A stretch of 64,000 nt of DNA from Parachlamydiales bacterium (GTDB lineage: Bacteria > Chlamydiota > Chlamydiia > Chlamydiales > Rhabdochlamydiaceae), in assembly GCA_020053915.1 (NCBI GenBank), contig JAGVMG010000014.1, positions 1 to 64,000 on the forward strand, given 5' to 3'. This document shows positions 42,191 to 51,767 of the stretch, one piece after another (position 1 is the first letter of the stretch; each line of letters opens with the position of its first letter). The notes below the pieces were generated by a model. That model was not told the origin of the DNA and ran no database searches. It was given only the letters and a program-made list of their open reading frames with translations. The position numbers were made by a program, and so were the translations under genes.

Positions 42191-42650
42191 CGGCGGCTCC
42201 CTCTTGATAGACGAGCGTACCTCCATAGTATCCTGTCATCACAAGATTGACGGTCCCAAAGAGATAAAGAACCCAAATTGCAGCCGCAAGGCCTCGTTTG
42301 ACCCACCAGCTCCTGTTTTTTAATTTGATGAGAAAAAGAGAGCGGATCCCATCGACAAGGAGCGCTAGTGTAAATCCATAGGCGGTGTAATAGGCATGAT
42401 CATCGTGTTTGTTCAGCACTTGGATATTTTCGAGCGTTTGTGCGACGATATCGCGTGCGATTTCTCCTGCGATGATTGCAGCCCATGCAGCAATCACCCC
42501 TAAGCCTAAAATCATCCAAGACGCCGGCAATAAAAACGAATAGGTCGACTTTTTCTTTGTCCACAGCGCAGCTACGCGGATGATCGATCCCGTGAAGAGA
42601 AGTGCAATCGGAAAATGGACAAGCATTGGGTGGATTAATTCTGGACGCAT
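42171..42650 (-). CDS. DUF2231 membrane protein
   Basis: 159 residues, four hydrophobic helices. HPMLVHFPIALLFTGSIIRV at the N-terminus, with conserved histidines in the first helix, and the second-helix pattern WMILGLGVIAAWAAIIAGE are typical of DUF2231, thought to be a haem-binding-like inner-membrane family. Function unknown. A large palindromic repeat begins 13 bp upstream. Confidence 0.78.
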   Translation of the reverse strand: MRPELIHPMLVHFPIALLFTGSIIRVAALWTKKKSTYSFLLPASWMILGLGVIAAWAAIIAGEIARDIVAQTLENIQVLNKHDDHAYYTAYGFTLALLVDGIRSLFLIKLKNRSWWVKRGLAAAIWVLYLFGTVNLVMTGYYGGTLVYQEGAAVNAAKK

Positions 42651-42662
42651 TGAGCCCTCCTT

Positions 42663-42823
42663 TATACCGAATGTATTTCAAAATTTGGGTTTCGGCTGCG
42701 CTGGCATCTTCATCTTTGAGGTCGATTCCATCGACCATGCGATTGCACATGGTCTGCTGCATCGACCGCAAATCTGAAGCGCCAGCTTTGCCGAAACCCA
42801 AATTTTAAAACACGTTCGCTATA
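42663..42823. repeat. 161-bp palindromic element, TATACCGAA family (full-length copy)
   Basis: The left arm (TATACCGAATGTATTTCAAA then ATTTGGGTTTCGGCTGCG, GCTGGC, ...GGTCGAT) and the right arm read from 42823 on the minus strand match over roughly 70 bp with scattered differences. The ends TATA..CGAA are shared with the shorter palindromes at 6678 and 7422. It has the look of a non-coding mobile palindrome (MITE- or REP-like). Confidence 0.8.
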
Positions 42824-42869
42824 TTTCTTCCTTTTAATCAGAAGAGCTCTTACGAACAAGAAAAAGATA

Positions 42870-43766
42870 TTATGAAACTTTAAAATGGATCGCCCGAGCA
42901 GGGGTCATGTTTAAGTAAACCGAGTCGATTTCGGGACCAAACTGCTCTTGCTGCTTAAGTTTTGCCTCTTCGATACGCGTAAAATTCTTAGACGCTTCCT
43001 CGCATCCAAACAAACACCGCACAAGCTGAGCAATTTTAGGAAGGGCTATGTATTCAAAATAGCAAAAACTTCCTCCTGGACGCGTGAGATCGACATACTG
43101 TTTCAACGCGCGCTTCACGTCCTCTGATGCGAAGTTATTCAATGGGAGACCCGTCACAACAACATCGTAACGTTCCTTTGGATGAAAATCAAAAATCGAA
43201 ATCGGGTGGATATGCACATTAGGAAGATGGCGAAAGCGTCTTTGCAACAGCTTACATAAATTCGGGTCGAATTCGACGACATCCAAATGGTCTTGTGGTC
43301 GCATCTTTGCGATCATTCCTGCGGTAAAAGAGCCGGTGCCAGCGCCAATATCGAGATAGCGGCGAGGTGCTGTTTTTGGATTAACCCCATCAGCAACTTT
43401 ACGCGTCATGGCTTCAACTAAAAATGAAGAGCTCGGGAAAATGGAACCGATACTCGCTGGGGAGGCAATAAATCGGTGGATAAAAAGAACTCCTTCTCCG
43501 AGCCAAGAATTCACATAAGGAGGCAGTTCTTTCCCTGTGCGAGCAAATGCATCGACTTGGCTTTCATAATAAAACTGCTCATAAGCGGGATAGAAGATAT
43601 AGAGAAGATGGGTACACGTAAAATGGACGGTTTCCTCGAAGTAGGTTAAGGCAACGCCTTCAACCCCTGCATCTGTTTCTGCTTTTCGGGTAGCAATGTC
43701 TGATAAGCAGTTGCTGTTTAAGGAAACGGGAGGTAAAGGATTACTTTTTGAAATTACGCTCATCAT
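42870..43766 (-). CDS. PmtA-like phospholipid N-methyltransferase
   Basis: Class I SAM methyltransferase, 298 residues. PASIGSIFPSSSFLVEAMTR and YLDIGAGTGSFTAGMI followed by VVEFDPNLCKLLQRRF and VVVTGLPLNNF closely follow the Rhodobacter-type phosphatidylethanolamine N-methyltransferase pattern (GLPLxN). The first ~95 residues are an additional region not usual in PmtA. It probably methylates phosphatidylethanolamine towards phosphatidylcholine at the inner membrane; a KsgA-like role is less likely. Monocistronic. Confidence 0.75.
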   Translation of the reverse strand: MMSVISKSNPLPPVSLNSNCLSDIATRKAETDAGVEGVALTYFEETVHFTCTHLLYIFYPAYEQFYYESQVDAFARTGKELPPYVNSWLGEGVLFIHRFIASPASIGSIFPSSSFLVEAMTRKVADGVNPKTAPRRYLDIGAGTGSFTAGMIAKMRPQDHLDVVEFDPNLCKLLQRRFRHLPNVHIHPISIFDFHPKERYDVVVTGLPLNNFASEDVKRALKQYVDLTRPGGSFCYFEYIALPKIAQLVRCLFGCEEASKNFTRIEEAKLKQQEQFGPEIDSVYLNMTPARAIHFKVS

Positions 43767-43958
43767 TCATTCCGAATTTAAAAACAAATAAAATAACACA
43801 AGCAAACAAACAAAGTCAATTCAAACAAAAACCATCAAATTCAAAAACAAAAATTATCAAAAATATGATTTTTGCACATACTGACACATCCATTTTTTGT
43901 GGCAAGCAATTCCTTTAGTTGATAGATTCCCAGTCCATATTTTTTTCGGAGATTGACC

Positions 43959-45590
43959 ATGACTTTGTATTTGCGCGCAATGGCTTTGACTGCAGGAACC
44001 GTAGGTGCCATGAATGTTCTCGTACGCCTTGATGACGGCGTCGAAGGTTCAGACAGGTTCGCTGAACACACAAACCGTGAACATCGAAAACATCCCTTTT
44101 CTGGAATGCACTCCCCTTTGTTCCCGACCGAGGAACAAGTTGAGATCATGCAGACGCATTTCTCTAAGCACCTACACATGCTTCCCACTAGTCTTGATAC
44201 TTTCCGAAAGCAGCAAGCCATTCAAACGCCGGTGAGATTACTTCCTTTATCGCGTTGCCCCATCCCCTGGGATCGAACAAAAGCTTCGATCGTTGCCGTA
44301 GGCGGCCCTCCGGCCCTCATCTCTGCCGCCTTAGAAAAAAAAGTTGTCTTTATCCGCGATAGTAGAAAGCATCCAGCCTCCAAAGGAGCTGCCAACCATA
44401 TCGAATTAGACGCGCCCACAGAGGCCTCTACAACGTACCGACCCACACAGTTTATCATAAACCAGATGTACCGCACCTGTTTTGGTTATGTCTCATTAAA
44501 ATCCGTCGAAAAGACAGGTCATTTTCCTTGGAGAACCTTGGACTGGACTGGGTGGATTAAACATCCTTTGGAATGGCCTACAGGGATTCGTGTGGCAGCC
44601 CTTTTTCAAAAAGAGACGATGAAAAGTGGCGAGGCAAGAGAAGAGTACATGGCTGAGGTTGCCGAAAAATGTCGAAAGAGCGAGGCATTTTACAATCGTC
44701 TTAATGAAGAGCTATCAGGCCGACTGCTCTCTGATGCACATGGATCTTATTACATGGCGCGCAATCCAAGCGAAGCGGCAGAATTAAGCGAGACAGGACG
44801 CCTGTTAAAAAAAGAGGGGCGCTCGATGGTATTTATGACCTCTGAAGAGTTTTGTAAGAGTCATGGGTTTACTCCTCAGGCAGAATTAGTCGGAAAAAAA
44901 ACGCATGATCGCGTTATTTCAGCAGACTATGAATCGCTCATCGGCGCTCACCTAGAACACAATGGGGGATCTGTTATCGATGGTGCACTTTTAACTGTGT
45001 ATTCAGATGAAAAGTCCAATGGTGGTATCATCGAGTATCGAAAAAATGGGAGCACAACGAGCGAGTTTCTCCCCTTTTCTAAACTGCTGCTTTCTTTGGG
45101 CAGTCAGCCCATTTTAGACAGTCGAGGCAACTCTTTGTTTGACCTTGTCTGTGCACGCGGTGTTTCTACTCTTGCCTTTATCTATGTTCCTCAAGAACAA
45201 AAGCTTCCTCCACTTGTCGTCTGCGGTGATACCAATCATGTGACAACGTTGGAAAAGCAAACAAATCCCATTCAAGGTGAAGATGGCAAACTTTATCACC
45301 GCTATCTTGTCAGAATGACATCTGCCGCCTGCATCACACCTAACAGCCCTGAAGAAGATTCTGCACATTATGACGCTTCCACTGCAGTGGGTCTTGTGGC
45401 GGCTGTAAGAAAAACGCTGGGATTTAAAGTCGAAATGATTATCGCCTATGGCTGTAACCGCTTTGTCAGCCAATATGGAGAGACGCGCTGGCACAAACTG
45501 CATCCGGATATCGCAGCTCAAGTGGGTGCGGGCGGAGGGGGCTTTACACGCGGATCTGAAGGAGCCGAATTCCTTACCTCTTCAAACTGA
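43959..45590 (+). CDS. Putative FAD-dependent oxidoreductase-like protein
   Basis: 543 residues; ATG at 43959 is 7 bases from CGGAG. SIVAVGGPPALISAALEKKV then VFIRDS resembles a degraded dinucleotide-binding start, and GCNRFVSQYGETRWHKLHPD followed by QVGAGGGGFTRGSEGAEF resembles the C-terminal FAD-binding block of DAO-type flavoproteins. The ~100-residue N-terminal extension is unfamiliar. Assignment is tentative. Its stop overlaps the convergent binding-protein gene by 17 bp. Confidence 0.5.
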   Translation: MTLYLRAMALTAGTVGAMNVLVRLDDGVEGSDRFAEHTNREHRKHPFSGMHSPLFPTEEQVEIMQTHFSKHLHMLPTSLDTFRKQQAIQTPVRLLPLSRCPIPWDRTKASIVAVGGPPALISAALEKKVVFIRDSRKHPASKGAANHIELDAPTEASTTYRPTQFIINQMYRTCFGYVSLKSVEKTGHFPWRTLDWTGWIKHPLEWPTGIRVAALFQKETMKSGEAREEYMAEVAEKCRKSEAFYNRLNEELSGRLLSDAHGSYYMARNPSEAAELSETGRLLKKEGRSMVFMTSEEFCKSHGFTPQAELVGKKTHDRVISADYESLIGAHLEHNGGSVIDGALLTVYSDEKSNGGIIEYRKNGSTTSEFLPFSKLLLSLGSQPILDSRGNSLFDLVCARGVSTLAFIYVPQEQKLPPLVVCGDTNHVTTLEKQTNPIQGEDGKLYHRYLVRMTSAACITPNSPEEDSAHYDASTAVGLVAAVRKTLGFKVEMIIAYGCNRFVSQYGETRWHKLHPDIAAQVGAGGGGFTRGSEGAEFLTSSN

Positions 45591-46770
45591 GATTTTCACG
45601 CGAGTTTTTTAAATCCTGCCAATTTAATGGCTCGTATTTTCCATGGATCAGAATCATTGGCCACACCGTGTGCAGCCCCTGATGATTCTTTTGATCGAAC
45701 GAGACATTCACACCAATCCCAATATCCACAGCGCGCATCCCTTCAAAAGCATCGATAATTCCCTCGCGGGTCAGCTGATGCTTTGCCGCAGCTCGTTGCA
45801 ACCCCATCACAAATAGCTTCGCTGTGAGGTAGCCTTCGAAAGAAACAAAATTAGGAGTTGCCTGGGCACCACCATACTTTTTCAAATCTTCTCGATATTC
45901 CTTTGAGGCTGGAAGGTCCTGATCCAGAAAAGGAACGACTTCAGTCACAATGACATGATCCCCCGTCTCTCCTAGCTCTTGTGCAAGTTTATCACTTCCT
46001 ACAAAAGAGACGTTTAAAAACAACGTATCGGGAAATTCTTTTTTGGCAGCTTTGATGAACTTTTCCGCAGGAGCATAGGTTCCGACGATGATGATGGCTT
46101 TTGGCGGTTTCGATGCTCCCAAAAGCTCTGCTAATCCCTCTTCAATGTTGGTTGTATTACGCGTATAGCGGGCGTGTGGTAAATCTTCTGTTTGATATCC
46201 TGCAGCTCTAATGGCTTTCATGGCTCCCTCATACCCGGAATCCCCATAAGCATCATTTTGAGTGAAAAAGGCGATCTCATCTGGCTTCATTCCGATCGAC
46301 AATAAGCCATTCACCATAGCCGCAGTCTCTTCTGCATAGCTCGCGCGTAAATTGATGACATACCGATCTGGCGGCTCTTTGCGCAGCACCTCAGATCCTG
46401 TAAATGCGCCGAAGAGAAGAACCTGTTTTTCATTAGCAATAGGGACACTGACAACAGCGGTGGGAGCCCCTACATTGCCAATCACGGCTAACACACCGTC
46501 TTTATCGATGAGCTGACGCATATTAGGTCCAGCAAGACTAGGTTCATAACTGTCATCCAACACAATTAATTCAATCTGTCTTCCCTCGATGCCGCCTTGT
46601 GCATTCACTCTGGCAAAACACACCTCGATTCCCAGTTTCATTTGGATCCCCAGTTCTTGAGTGGGGCCCGTTAAAGCGGTGCTCATTCCAATCTTAATAG
46701 GAGGAAGTTGATCTGATAGGCCTAATCTGCACAAGCTAAGAGCACACAAAAGAAAGAAATATTTCCTCAT
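45574..46770 (-). CDS. Periplasmic ligand-binding protein (LivJ/Peripla_BP_6 type)
   Basis: 398 residues: signal peptide (MRKYFFLLCALSLCRLGLSD), then IKIGMSTALTGPTQELGIQM, GGIEGRQIELIVLDDSYEP, VIGNVGAPTAVVSVPIANE and FTQNDAYGDSGYEGAMKAI, all typical of branched-chain amino acid/amide-binding proteins. No ABC permease or ATPase lies nearby. It overlaps the REC-adenylate cyclase gene by 4 bp (ATGA) as last gene of a signalling operon, so it may act as a ligand sensor for the histidine kinase. Confidence 0.88.
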   Translation of the reverse strand: MRKYFFLLCALSLCRLGLSDQLPPIKIGMSTALTGPTQELGIQMKLGIEVCFARVNAQGGIEGRQIELIVLDDSYEPSLAGPNMRQLIDKDGVLAVIGNVGAPTAVVSVPIANEKQVLLFGAFTGSEVLRKEPPDRYVINLRASYAEETAAMVNGLLSIGMKPDEIAFFTQNDAYGDSGYEGAMKAIRAAGYQTEDLPHARYTRNTTNIEEGLAELLGASKPPKAIIIVGTYAPAEKFIKAAKKEFPDTLFLNVSFVGSDKLAQELGETGDHVIVTEVVPFLDQDLPASKEYREDLKKYGGAQATPNFVSFEGYLTAKLFVMGLQRAAAKHQLTREGIIDAFEGMRAVDIGIGVNVSFDQKNHQGLHTVWPMILIHGKYEPLNWQDLKNSRENLSLKR

Positions 46771-48317
46771 ACATTAGGCCTCTTGTCAGACACATATTCG
46801 AAAATCTCAAGCGGAGCTTTCCCACGCACAGCGCGCATTCCCAAAGATTTGCAGGTGCATTGGTCGCTCACCTTTTCCCAAGCTTGACGGCTTAAGCAGA
46901 TGCGATTGGGGTCTGCTTGCGTTTGAATCCGCGCAGCCGTATTGACGACATCGCCCCAAATATCAAACTGATATTGGCGGTGACCGACAATTCCCCCGAT
47001 AACGGAGCCAAAATGGATTCCCACGCGCAACTGCCATTTCGAGGATGACTTAGCGGAGAGGGCGAGCAGCTTAGCCGCATACTCTAAACAGTCTAGCACA
47101 GGATTCTCGCGATGGGTGAGCATACCGGATGTACCGAGAAAACTATCTCCGATCGTTTTAATTTTTTGCACATGATGTTCGATCGCTGCTGTCTCGCACA
47201 TTTCTGCAAAATCTTGTAGATTGTGAAGAACGTCTGCTGGCTCATGTGTATCGCAATAGGCTGTAAAGCTAACAACATCGGCAAATAAGATGGCGACATT
47301 CGAATAGTTCGCCGGCTGCACTGTCCCTGTATGCGCCAATTCCTCGACAATTACGGCAGGAAAGACCGCTCGCATCAGACCTTCATAGCGTTGCTTTTCA
47401 ACTTCTAATTGCTCGTGATACTTCTTTTCTTTGTTAATGAACCATCTCTTTTCCACACAAGAACCCATGCGCACCCGCAACAGATCACTATTAAATGGCT
47501 TAGGAAGAAAATCTTCAGCGCCGAGTTTGATACATTCAATCGTATTTTCCAAAGTGTCGGCAGCTGAAATCATCAACACCATAACCTTCTGGTGGATGAT
47601 CTCCTCTTTCAAGCGCTGCAGAACTTCAATGCCGTTCATCTCCGGCATATCTATATCCAACAGGATAAGATCTACGGGCTGCATTTCTAGGAGTGCCAGT
47701 CCAAGAGCGCCGTTATAAGCAATTTGAGTGTTTGGGTAGCCAATATTTTTTAAGTAACGTCTGAGGATCTCACAGCTCTCGACATTATCATCGACAATGA
47801 GAATGGAAATTTTCTCTTTAAATGCTCGAAACTCCTCGCTTTCCCGCTTGAGTTCTGAAGAAATCGGTGCTGGATGAAGGTTAGTTTTACGTTCAGGCGA
47901 TTTGATCTGATCGATCAGAGTCAGAATCTGGCTCACTTTTGTCAGGATCTCGACAAACTGATCTACAAAAGAAGCGCGCTGTTTGTTTTGAAATTCCTCA
48001 ACAATCATTTCCCCATAGCCATTAATGACATTAACCGCATTGCGCAAATCATGGCGCACTTGAGTCAAAAAGGCAGGGAACTCTACGGTTTGAACGCGCT
48101 GTTCTAGGATATTCTTTTCCAAAAACTCCCCTAGTTTTCTCTTCAAAAGCAGACTTGCTTCATACACCTTTTTGATATCTTCGATGCACTCAGTTTGTTC
48201 ACGTTCAAGAAAAGGGCTTAATGAAAGAAGCAGAGCATCCACAAGCAGGCTGATCTGCCTACGGATTTCCATCAATGCAAGCACGACGGTCTTATTCTGA
48301 TCTTCTTTCTGTGACAT
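46767..48317 (-). CDS. Response regulator-class III adenylate cyclase with N-terminal DHp-like domain
   Basis: 516 residues. Residues ~78-140 contain an H-box-like VRHDLRNAVNVINGYGEMI (H89) with no ATPase domain. A receiver domain (~170-290) has DD176-177 and D221 in LILLDIDMPEMNG plus a lysine in LPKPF. The cyclase domain (~325-505) has AILFADVVSFTAYC, KIKTIGDSFLGTSG (substrate lysine), LRVGIHFGSVIGGIVGHRQY and FDIWGDVVNTAARIQ, residues expected for ATP over GTP. It should make cAMP under phosphorelay control. Two bases separate it from the CheY-like gene. Confidence 0.9.
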   Translation of the reverse strand: MSQKEDQNKTVVLALMEIRRQISLLVDALLLSLSPFLEREQTECIEDIKKVYEASLLLKRKLGEFLEKNILEQRVQTVEFPAFLTQVRHDLRNAVNVINGYGEMIVEEFQNKQRASFVDQFVEILTKVSQILTLIDQIKSPERKTNLHPAPISSELKRESEEFRAFKEKISILIVDDNVESCEILRRYLKNIGYPNTQIAYNGALGLALLEMQPVDLILLDIDMPEMNGIEVLQRLKEEIIHQKVMVLMISAADTLENTIECIKLGAEDFLPKPFNSDLLRVRMGSCVEKRWFINKEKKYHEQLEVEKQRYEGLMRAVFPAVIVEELAHTGTVQPANYSNVAILFADVVSFTAYCDTHEPADVLHNLQDFAEMCETAAIEHHVQKIKTIGDSFLGTSGMLTHRENPVLDCLEYAAKLLALSAKSSSKWQLRVGIHFGSVIGGIVGHRQYQFDIWGDVVNTAARIQTQADPNRICLSRQAWEKVSDQCTCKSLGMRAVRGKAPLEIFEYVSDKRPNV

Positions 48318-48319
48318 CT

Positions 48320-48691
48320 TTAAGATTTCCCTGGGAGCAGTTTCTGAATTTTTTCGACCAGGCGGACAAAGTCGATCGGCTTGGTATCGAAATCATCACA
48401 CCCACACTGCATCGCTCTGTCCCGATCGCTTGTCATCGCATGAGCAGTCAGGGCAATGATGGGCAATGCATGCGTCTTAGGATTTGCTTTGATTTGTTGT
48501 GTTGCAGTCCAGCCATCGATCACAGGCAGGCTCATATCCATTAAGATTAAGTCCGGCGCTGCTGATTCCGCTAACCGCACCCCTTGCTCGCCATCAACAG
48601 CGGTCACCACTTCATACCCTTTTCTCTGCAATCTTCGGGCTAACATATCCCTATTGAGTTCGTTATCTTCTACAAGTAAAATCTTAATCAT
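48320..48691 (-). CDS. CheY-like single-domain response regulator
   Basis: 123 residues; acidic pair E8-D9 (LVEDNELN), phosphoacceptor D52 in LILMDMSLPVIDG, and K in FDTKPIDFVRL. No output domain. Placed between the histidine kinase (7-bp gap) and the REC-cyclase (2-bp gap), so it probably shuttles or competes for phosphate. Confidence 0.92.
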   Translation of the reverse strand: MIKILLVEDNELNRDMLARRLQRKGYEVVTAVDGEQGVRLAESAAPDLILMDMSLPVIDGWTATQQIKANPKTHALPIIALTAHAMTSDRDRAMQCGCDDFDTKPIDFVRLVEKIQKLLPGKS

Positions 48692-48698
48692 CGTTCCC

Positions 48699-50852
48699 TC
48701 ATTTTTTTAATGGGAGGCTTTTCATCGGCAACAAAATCGTAAAAATGGAACCCTTCCCATGTTCACTACTTACCGTCACCTCGCCTCCTAACATCGTACA
48801 AAATTGCTTGGTGAGATAGAGCCCTAATCCTGTGCCTCCATATTCCCGAGTGGTGCCCGCATCGGTTTGGGAAAACGCTTTAAATAACTTTTCCAATTTG
48901 TCCGGAGGGATCCCAATCCCCGTATCACTAACAGCGAATTGCACCCATTTTTCGTTATTTTTTTCGACCGCATTGATTTCGAGAGAAATCTGACCATTTT
49001 TTGTGAATTTGCTGGCATTGCTGAGCAAATTAAGTAAGCACTGGCGCACTCTGAGAAGATCTGTAAACATGACATCTAAGACAGGATCCACAGTTAATTT
49101 AAAAGTATTGTTATTTTTGGTGACGATCTGACCAATGATAAGTTCGATATCGCTTGCCAAAGCGGGAACCTTGACCTCTTCCAATACAATATCCAATTTT
49201 CCAGATTCGATTTTGGAAAGATCGAGCACATCGTTAATGAGACTTAACAAATGCTTTGCAGATCCGATCACCCGGCTTAAGTCAGTGATCGCACTCTCTT
49301 GGCCGGCTGCCTGAGCGTCCTCCATCAACATCTCGCTATAACCGATAATGGCATTGAGAGGAGTTCTCAGCTCATGGCTCATATTTGCCACAAATTCTGA
49401 TTTGATCTTGCTCGCAGCTTCCGCTTGGGCTTTTGCGGCTTTAAGTTCGATGATCAGATTAGCAAGACTATCATTTGCCCGGCTCAAATCACGCGTTTTT
49501 AACTCCACAAGCTCTCGTAAATGCTCATGCGTGAAATACAGATCGCCCGCCATCGTATTAAAGGCATCAATTACTTCATTTAAGTCTTCATACCGCGTCT
49601 TTTCCAAGCGGTACTCTAATCCGCCTTCCGCCTTGACGAGCTTGTTCATCCCATCAGTCAATAGGCGCACAGCATTGGAGGTGGTTCTTTGGACGTAATA
49701 GCCAAGAGAAAGCATGAGCAGCATTACCCCTGCACTCATGAAAATAATTCCTAGGCGATTACTTGCAGATAGCTTTTTCGCCATTGCAACGAGATCACTT
49801 TTCATCGCGGTTGCTTTTTCGCTTAAATCATTCGACTGTTTTTGCAAGTCCTCCAGGTTCAACTGAATCTTATTTGCGGTCTCTTGCACTGCAATGTCTT
49901 TGCTATTGTATTCTTGGCGCAATTCAAAAATGCTATTCGGTCCTTCCACAAGCTGCGCGGCAATCGCATCAAAACCATCTCTGATTTTTTCTAGAACAGG
50001 AACAAGCTCATGAAATTCAATGAGTTCCTTACCTAATTCCCGAATCTCTCGACGCATCAAATTGATGAGCTGAATTAACTGATTGCCCTTTAAACTATTT
50101 AAGACATCGGGATTGGATTCATTGATCAATTGCTGGGTCAAAGCATCAAATGCAACAAACCCCACGTTTAATTTTTGAATGGTCCGCTGAGCATCCGCAG
50201 AATTACTTCTAATGACCTGGGAAACCTCAGCTAAAAACTGCGCGCGTGCAGCCTCATCACTTAACACTTCTGGCTTGTGTAAATTGTCGATGACTTGATT
50301 GGCAATTTTTCGATTTTGTAGAAAGAGTGTGCCATACACACTTTCCGACAAGCCTTGTAAAACAGTGACCTTGGCATCGACAGCCTCGGCTTGCGCTTTC
50401 AATTGGTTCATGATCTTCAACATCGCTTCCGAATCAGACAACAGTTGATTTTCATGGTCTAAAAATTCTTGGAACACGCTTTTCATGGATTGCATCCTTT
50501 CCATGATCTTGGGATTGCGTTCCGCTTCCTCCTGAAGCCCATCTAGTCCTGAGAGAAACTGCTTCTCGATCGATGTACTCGATTCCAAATGGCGAAATTC
50601 TTCTACATCCTGGATCGATAACACCATCGACTCTCTTGCCAACAAGCCCGATAACGCGTTGCTCATGGTAAAAAGCGACGTTTCTATCTCACTGGCTTTA
50701 AGCAGATAATGCTGATTTTGACTCAATCGATAATTGAACAATAAGGCGAATCCACCTAACAAAAATAACAGGGCAACAGAAAGCATCAAAAGAGCAACGA
50801 ACATCGTTCTCAAAGATAATGTCATTGTCTTTTTTTCGACCACTTCACTCAC
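48699..50852 (-). CDS. Membrane sensor histidine kinase with HAMP domain
   Basis: 717 residues: TM1 ~14-38, a long helical periplasmic sensor (~40-365), TM2 ~367-387, HAMP (~388-441), coiled coil, HisKA with H493 in [19 protein letters not shown], and HATPase with [21 protein letters not shown] and [13 protein letters not shown]. The helical sensor resembles four-helix-bundle chemoreceptor-type modules. First gene of a four-gene minus-strand operon with a receiver, a receiver-cyclase and a periplasmic binding protein. Confidence 0.92.
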   Translation of the reverse strand: MSEVVEKKTMTLSLRTMFVALLMLSVALLFLLGGFALLFNYRLSQNQHYLLKASEIETSLFTMSNALSGLLARESMVLSIQDVEEFRHLESSTSIEKQFLSGLDGLQEEAERNPKIMERMQSMKSVFQEFLDHENQLLSDSEAMLKIMNQLKAQAEAVDAKVTVLQGLSESVYGTLFLQNRKIANQVIDNLHKPEVLSDEAARAQFLAEVSQVIRSNSADAQRTIQKLNVGFVAFDALTQQLINESNPDVLNSLKGNQLIQLINLMRREIRELGKELIEFHELVPVLEKIRDGFDAIAAQLVEGPNSIFELRQEYNSKDIAVQETANKIQLNLEDLQKQSNDLSEKATAMKSDLVAMAKKLSASNRLGIIFMSAGVMLLMLSLGYYVQRTTSNAVRLLTDGMNKLVKAEGGLEYRLEKTRYEDLNEVIDAFNTMAGDLYFTHEHLRELVELKTRDLSRANDSLANLIIELKAAKAQAEAASKIKSEFVANMSHELRTPLNAIIGYSEMLMEDAQAAGQESAITDLSRVIGSAKHLLSLINDVLDLSKIESGKLDIVLEEVKVPALASDIELIIGQIVTKNNNTFKLTVDPVLDVMFTDLLRVRQCLLNLLSNASKFTKNGQISLEINAVEKNNEKWVQFAVSDTGIGIPPDKLEKLFKAFSQTDAGTTREYGGTGLGLYLTKQFCTMLGGEVTVSSEHGKGSIFTILLPMKSLPLKK

Positions 50853-50987
50853 CTAATTGATTTAATTCACAATGGGACTTGTCTCTTTTTTTTGATATAT
50901 ATCAGAATCTTGTTACTAATCTATTAATAAAATTTACGCAGAAAAACTTCAAAGCCTGAAGTTGTTTGAGTATATGTTCTTAAGCAA

Positions 50988-51767
50988 TTATTCTTTTCTA
51001 GAATACGCATAGCGACCACGAAATGGAATTTCGTGAGGATAATTTAATTTTTCCACTTTAGCGTCCAATTTGTACTCATGCCCCATGTCTGCACGCGTTT
51101 GCATGATGGCGTATTCCCAAAGAGCTATGAGATCTTCACACACATCTCCGTCATAATAAAAATGGATATAAAGAAGCTTCTCCTCATTGCAAACATCTAC
51201 AATTACAGCTCTTAGCTGAGGTGTACCCATTCCAAGAAGAGCTCTTTGTACAGACAGCAGTGCATAAGCGAGAGGAAATATATCAATATTATAAGATTCT
51301 GGTTTTACTGGAACGATATACGATCCTTCTATCCCGGTATAGACCAAGCCCAAATTTGTGTTTATTTTTTCTCCAGTAACAGGGCTAATAAAGCTTCCAA
51401 TCTTGTGGGTGTAATCAACTATTTCTGGTCCCATACGGCCGACAGTTCTTTTACTGCTCGTAGGCCCCTCCATTCTAAGATAGGCATAGCGTCCACGAAG
51501 GGGAATTTTTTTTGGGTAATCTAATCTAACTACACCATCATCAAGTACACAGTCGGGCCCTAACGCAGCACTGGCCTCCGTAATAGCACATTCCCACAGA
51601 TCTATTAACTTTTCAGAGACATCTCCATCATAGTAAAACCAAAGAAACAGCAGCTCCTTATCTTTACAGACATCTACAACCACTGCTCTTAATTCAGGCG
51701 AAATCACATCTAATAAAGCGCTTTGTACAGCTAATAGGGCATATTCCGTTGAACATATCTCCATCAT
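50988..51767 (-). CDS. Duplicated immunity protein with embedded toxin-tail remnant
   Basis: Two homologous ~90-residue domains (about 5-105 and 165-259) share ALL-VQ-ALL, PELRAV/PQLRAV-VDVC, FYYDGDV, LIALWEYAI-type helix and the ending IP-RGRYAY. Between them, EIVDYTHKIGSFISPVTGEK through YIVPVKPE resembles the C-terminal ~40 residues of the neighbouring toxin (EIVDFREFIG...TGEKIATNWGKIHY...HVVPTEP). The ORF therefore looks like immunity + leftover toxin 3' end + immunity joined in frame. It starts immediately after the toxin stop codon. Cytoplasmic neutraliser by inference. Confidence 0.75.
   Translation of the reverse strand: MMEICSTEYALLAVQSALLDVISPELRAVVVDVCKDKELLFLWFYYDGDVSEKLIDLWECAITEASAALGPDCVLDDGVVRLDYPKKIPLRGRYAYLRMEGPTSSKRTVGRMGPEIVDYTHKIGSFISPVTGEKINTNLGLVYTGIEGSYIVPVKPESYNIDIFPLAYALLSVQRALLGMGTPQLRAVIVDVCNEEKLLYIHFYYDGDVCEDLIALWEYAIMQTRADMGHEYKLDAKVEKLNYPHEIPFRGRYAYSRKE

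Noticed and set aside
42663-42823. Small coding gene within the palindromic element
   Set aside because: Open frames across it exist on both strands only because the element is an inverted repeat; no ribosome binding site and no protein-like composition.
46767-48317. Hybrid histidine kinase
   Set aside because: An H-box-like segment and receiver are present but no HATPase motifs; the output domain is a class III cyclase.
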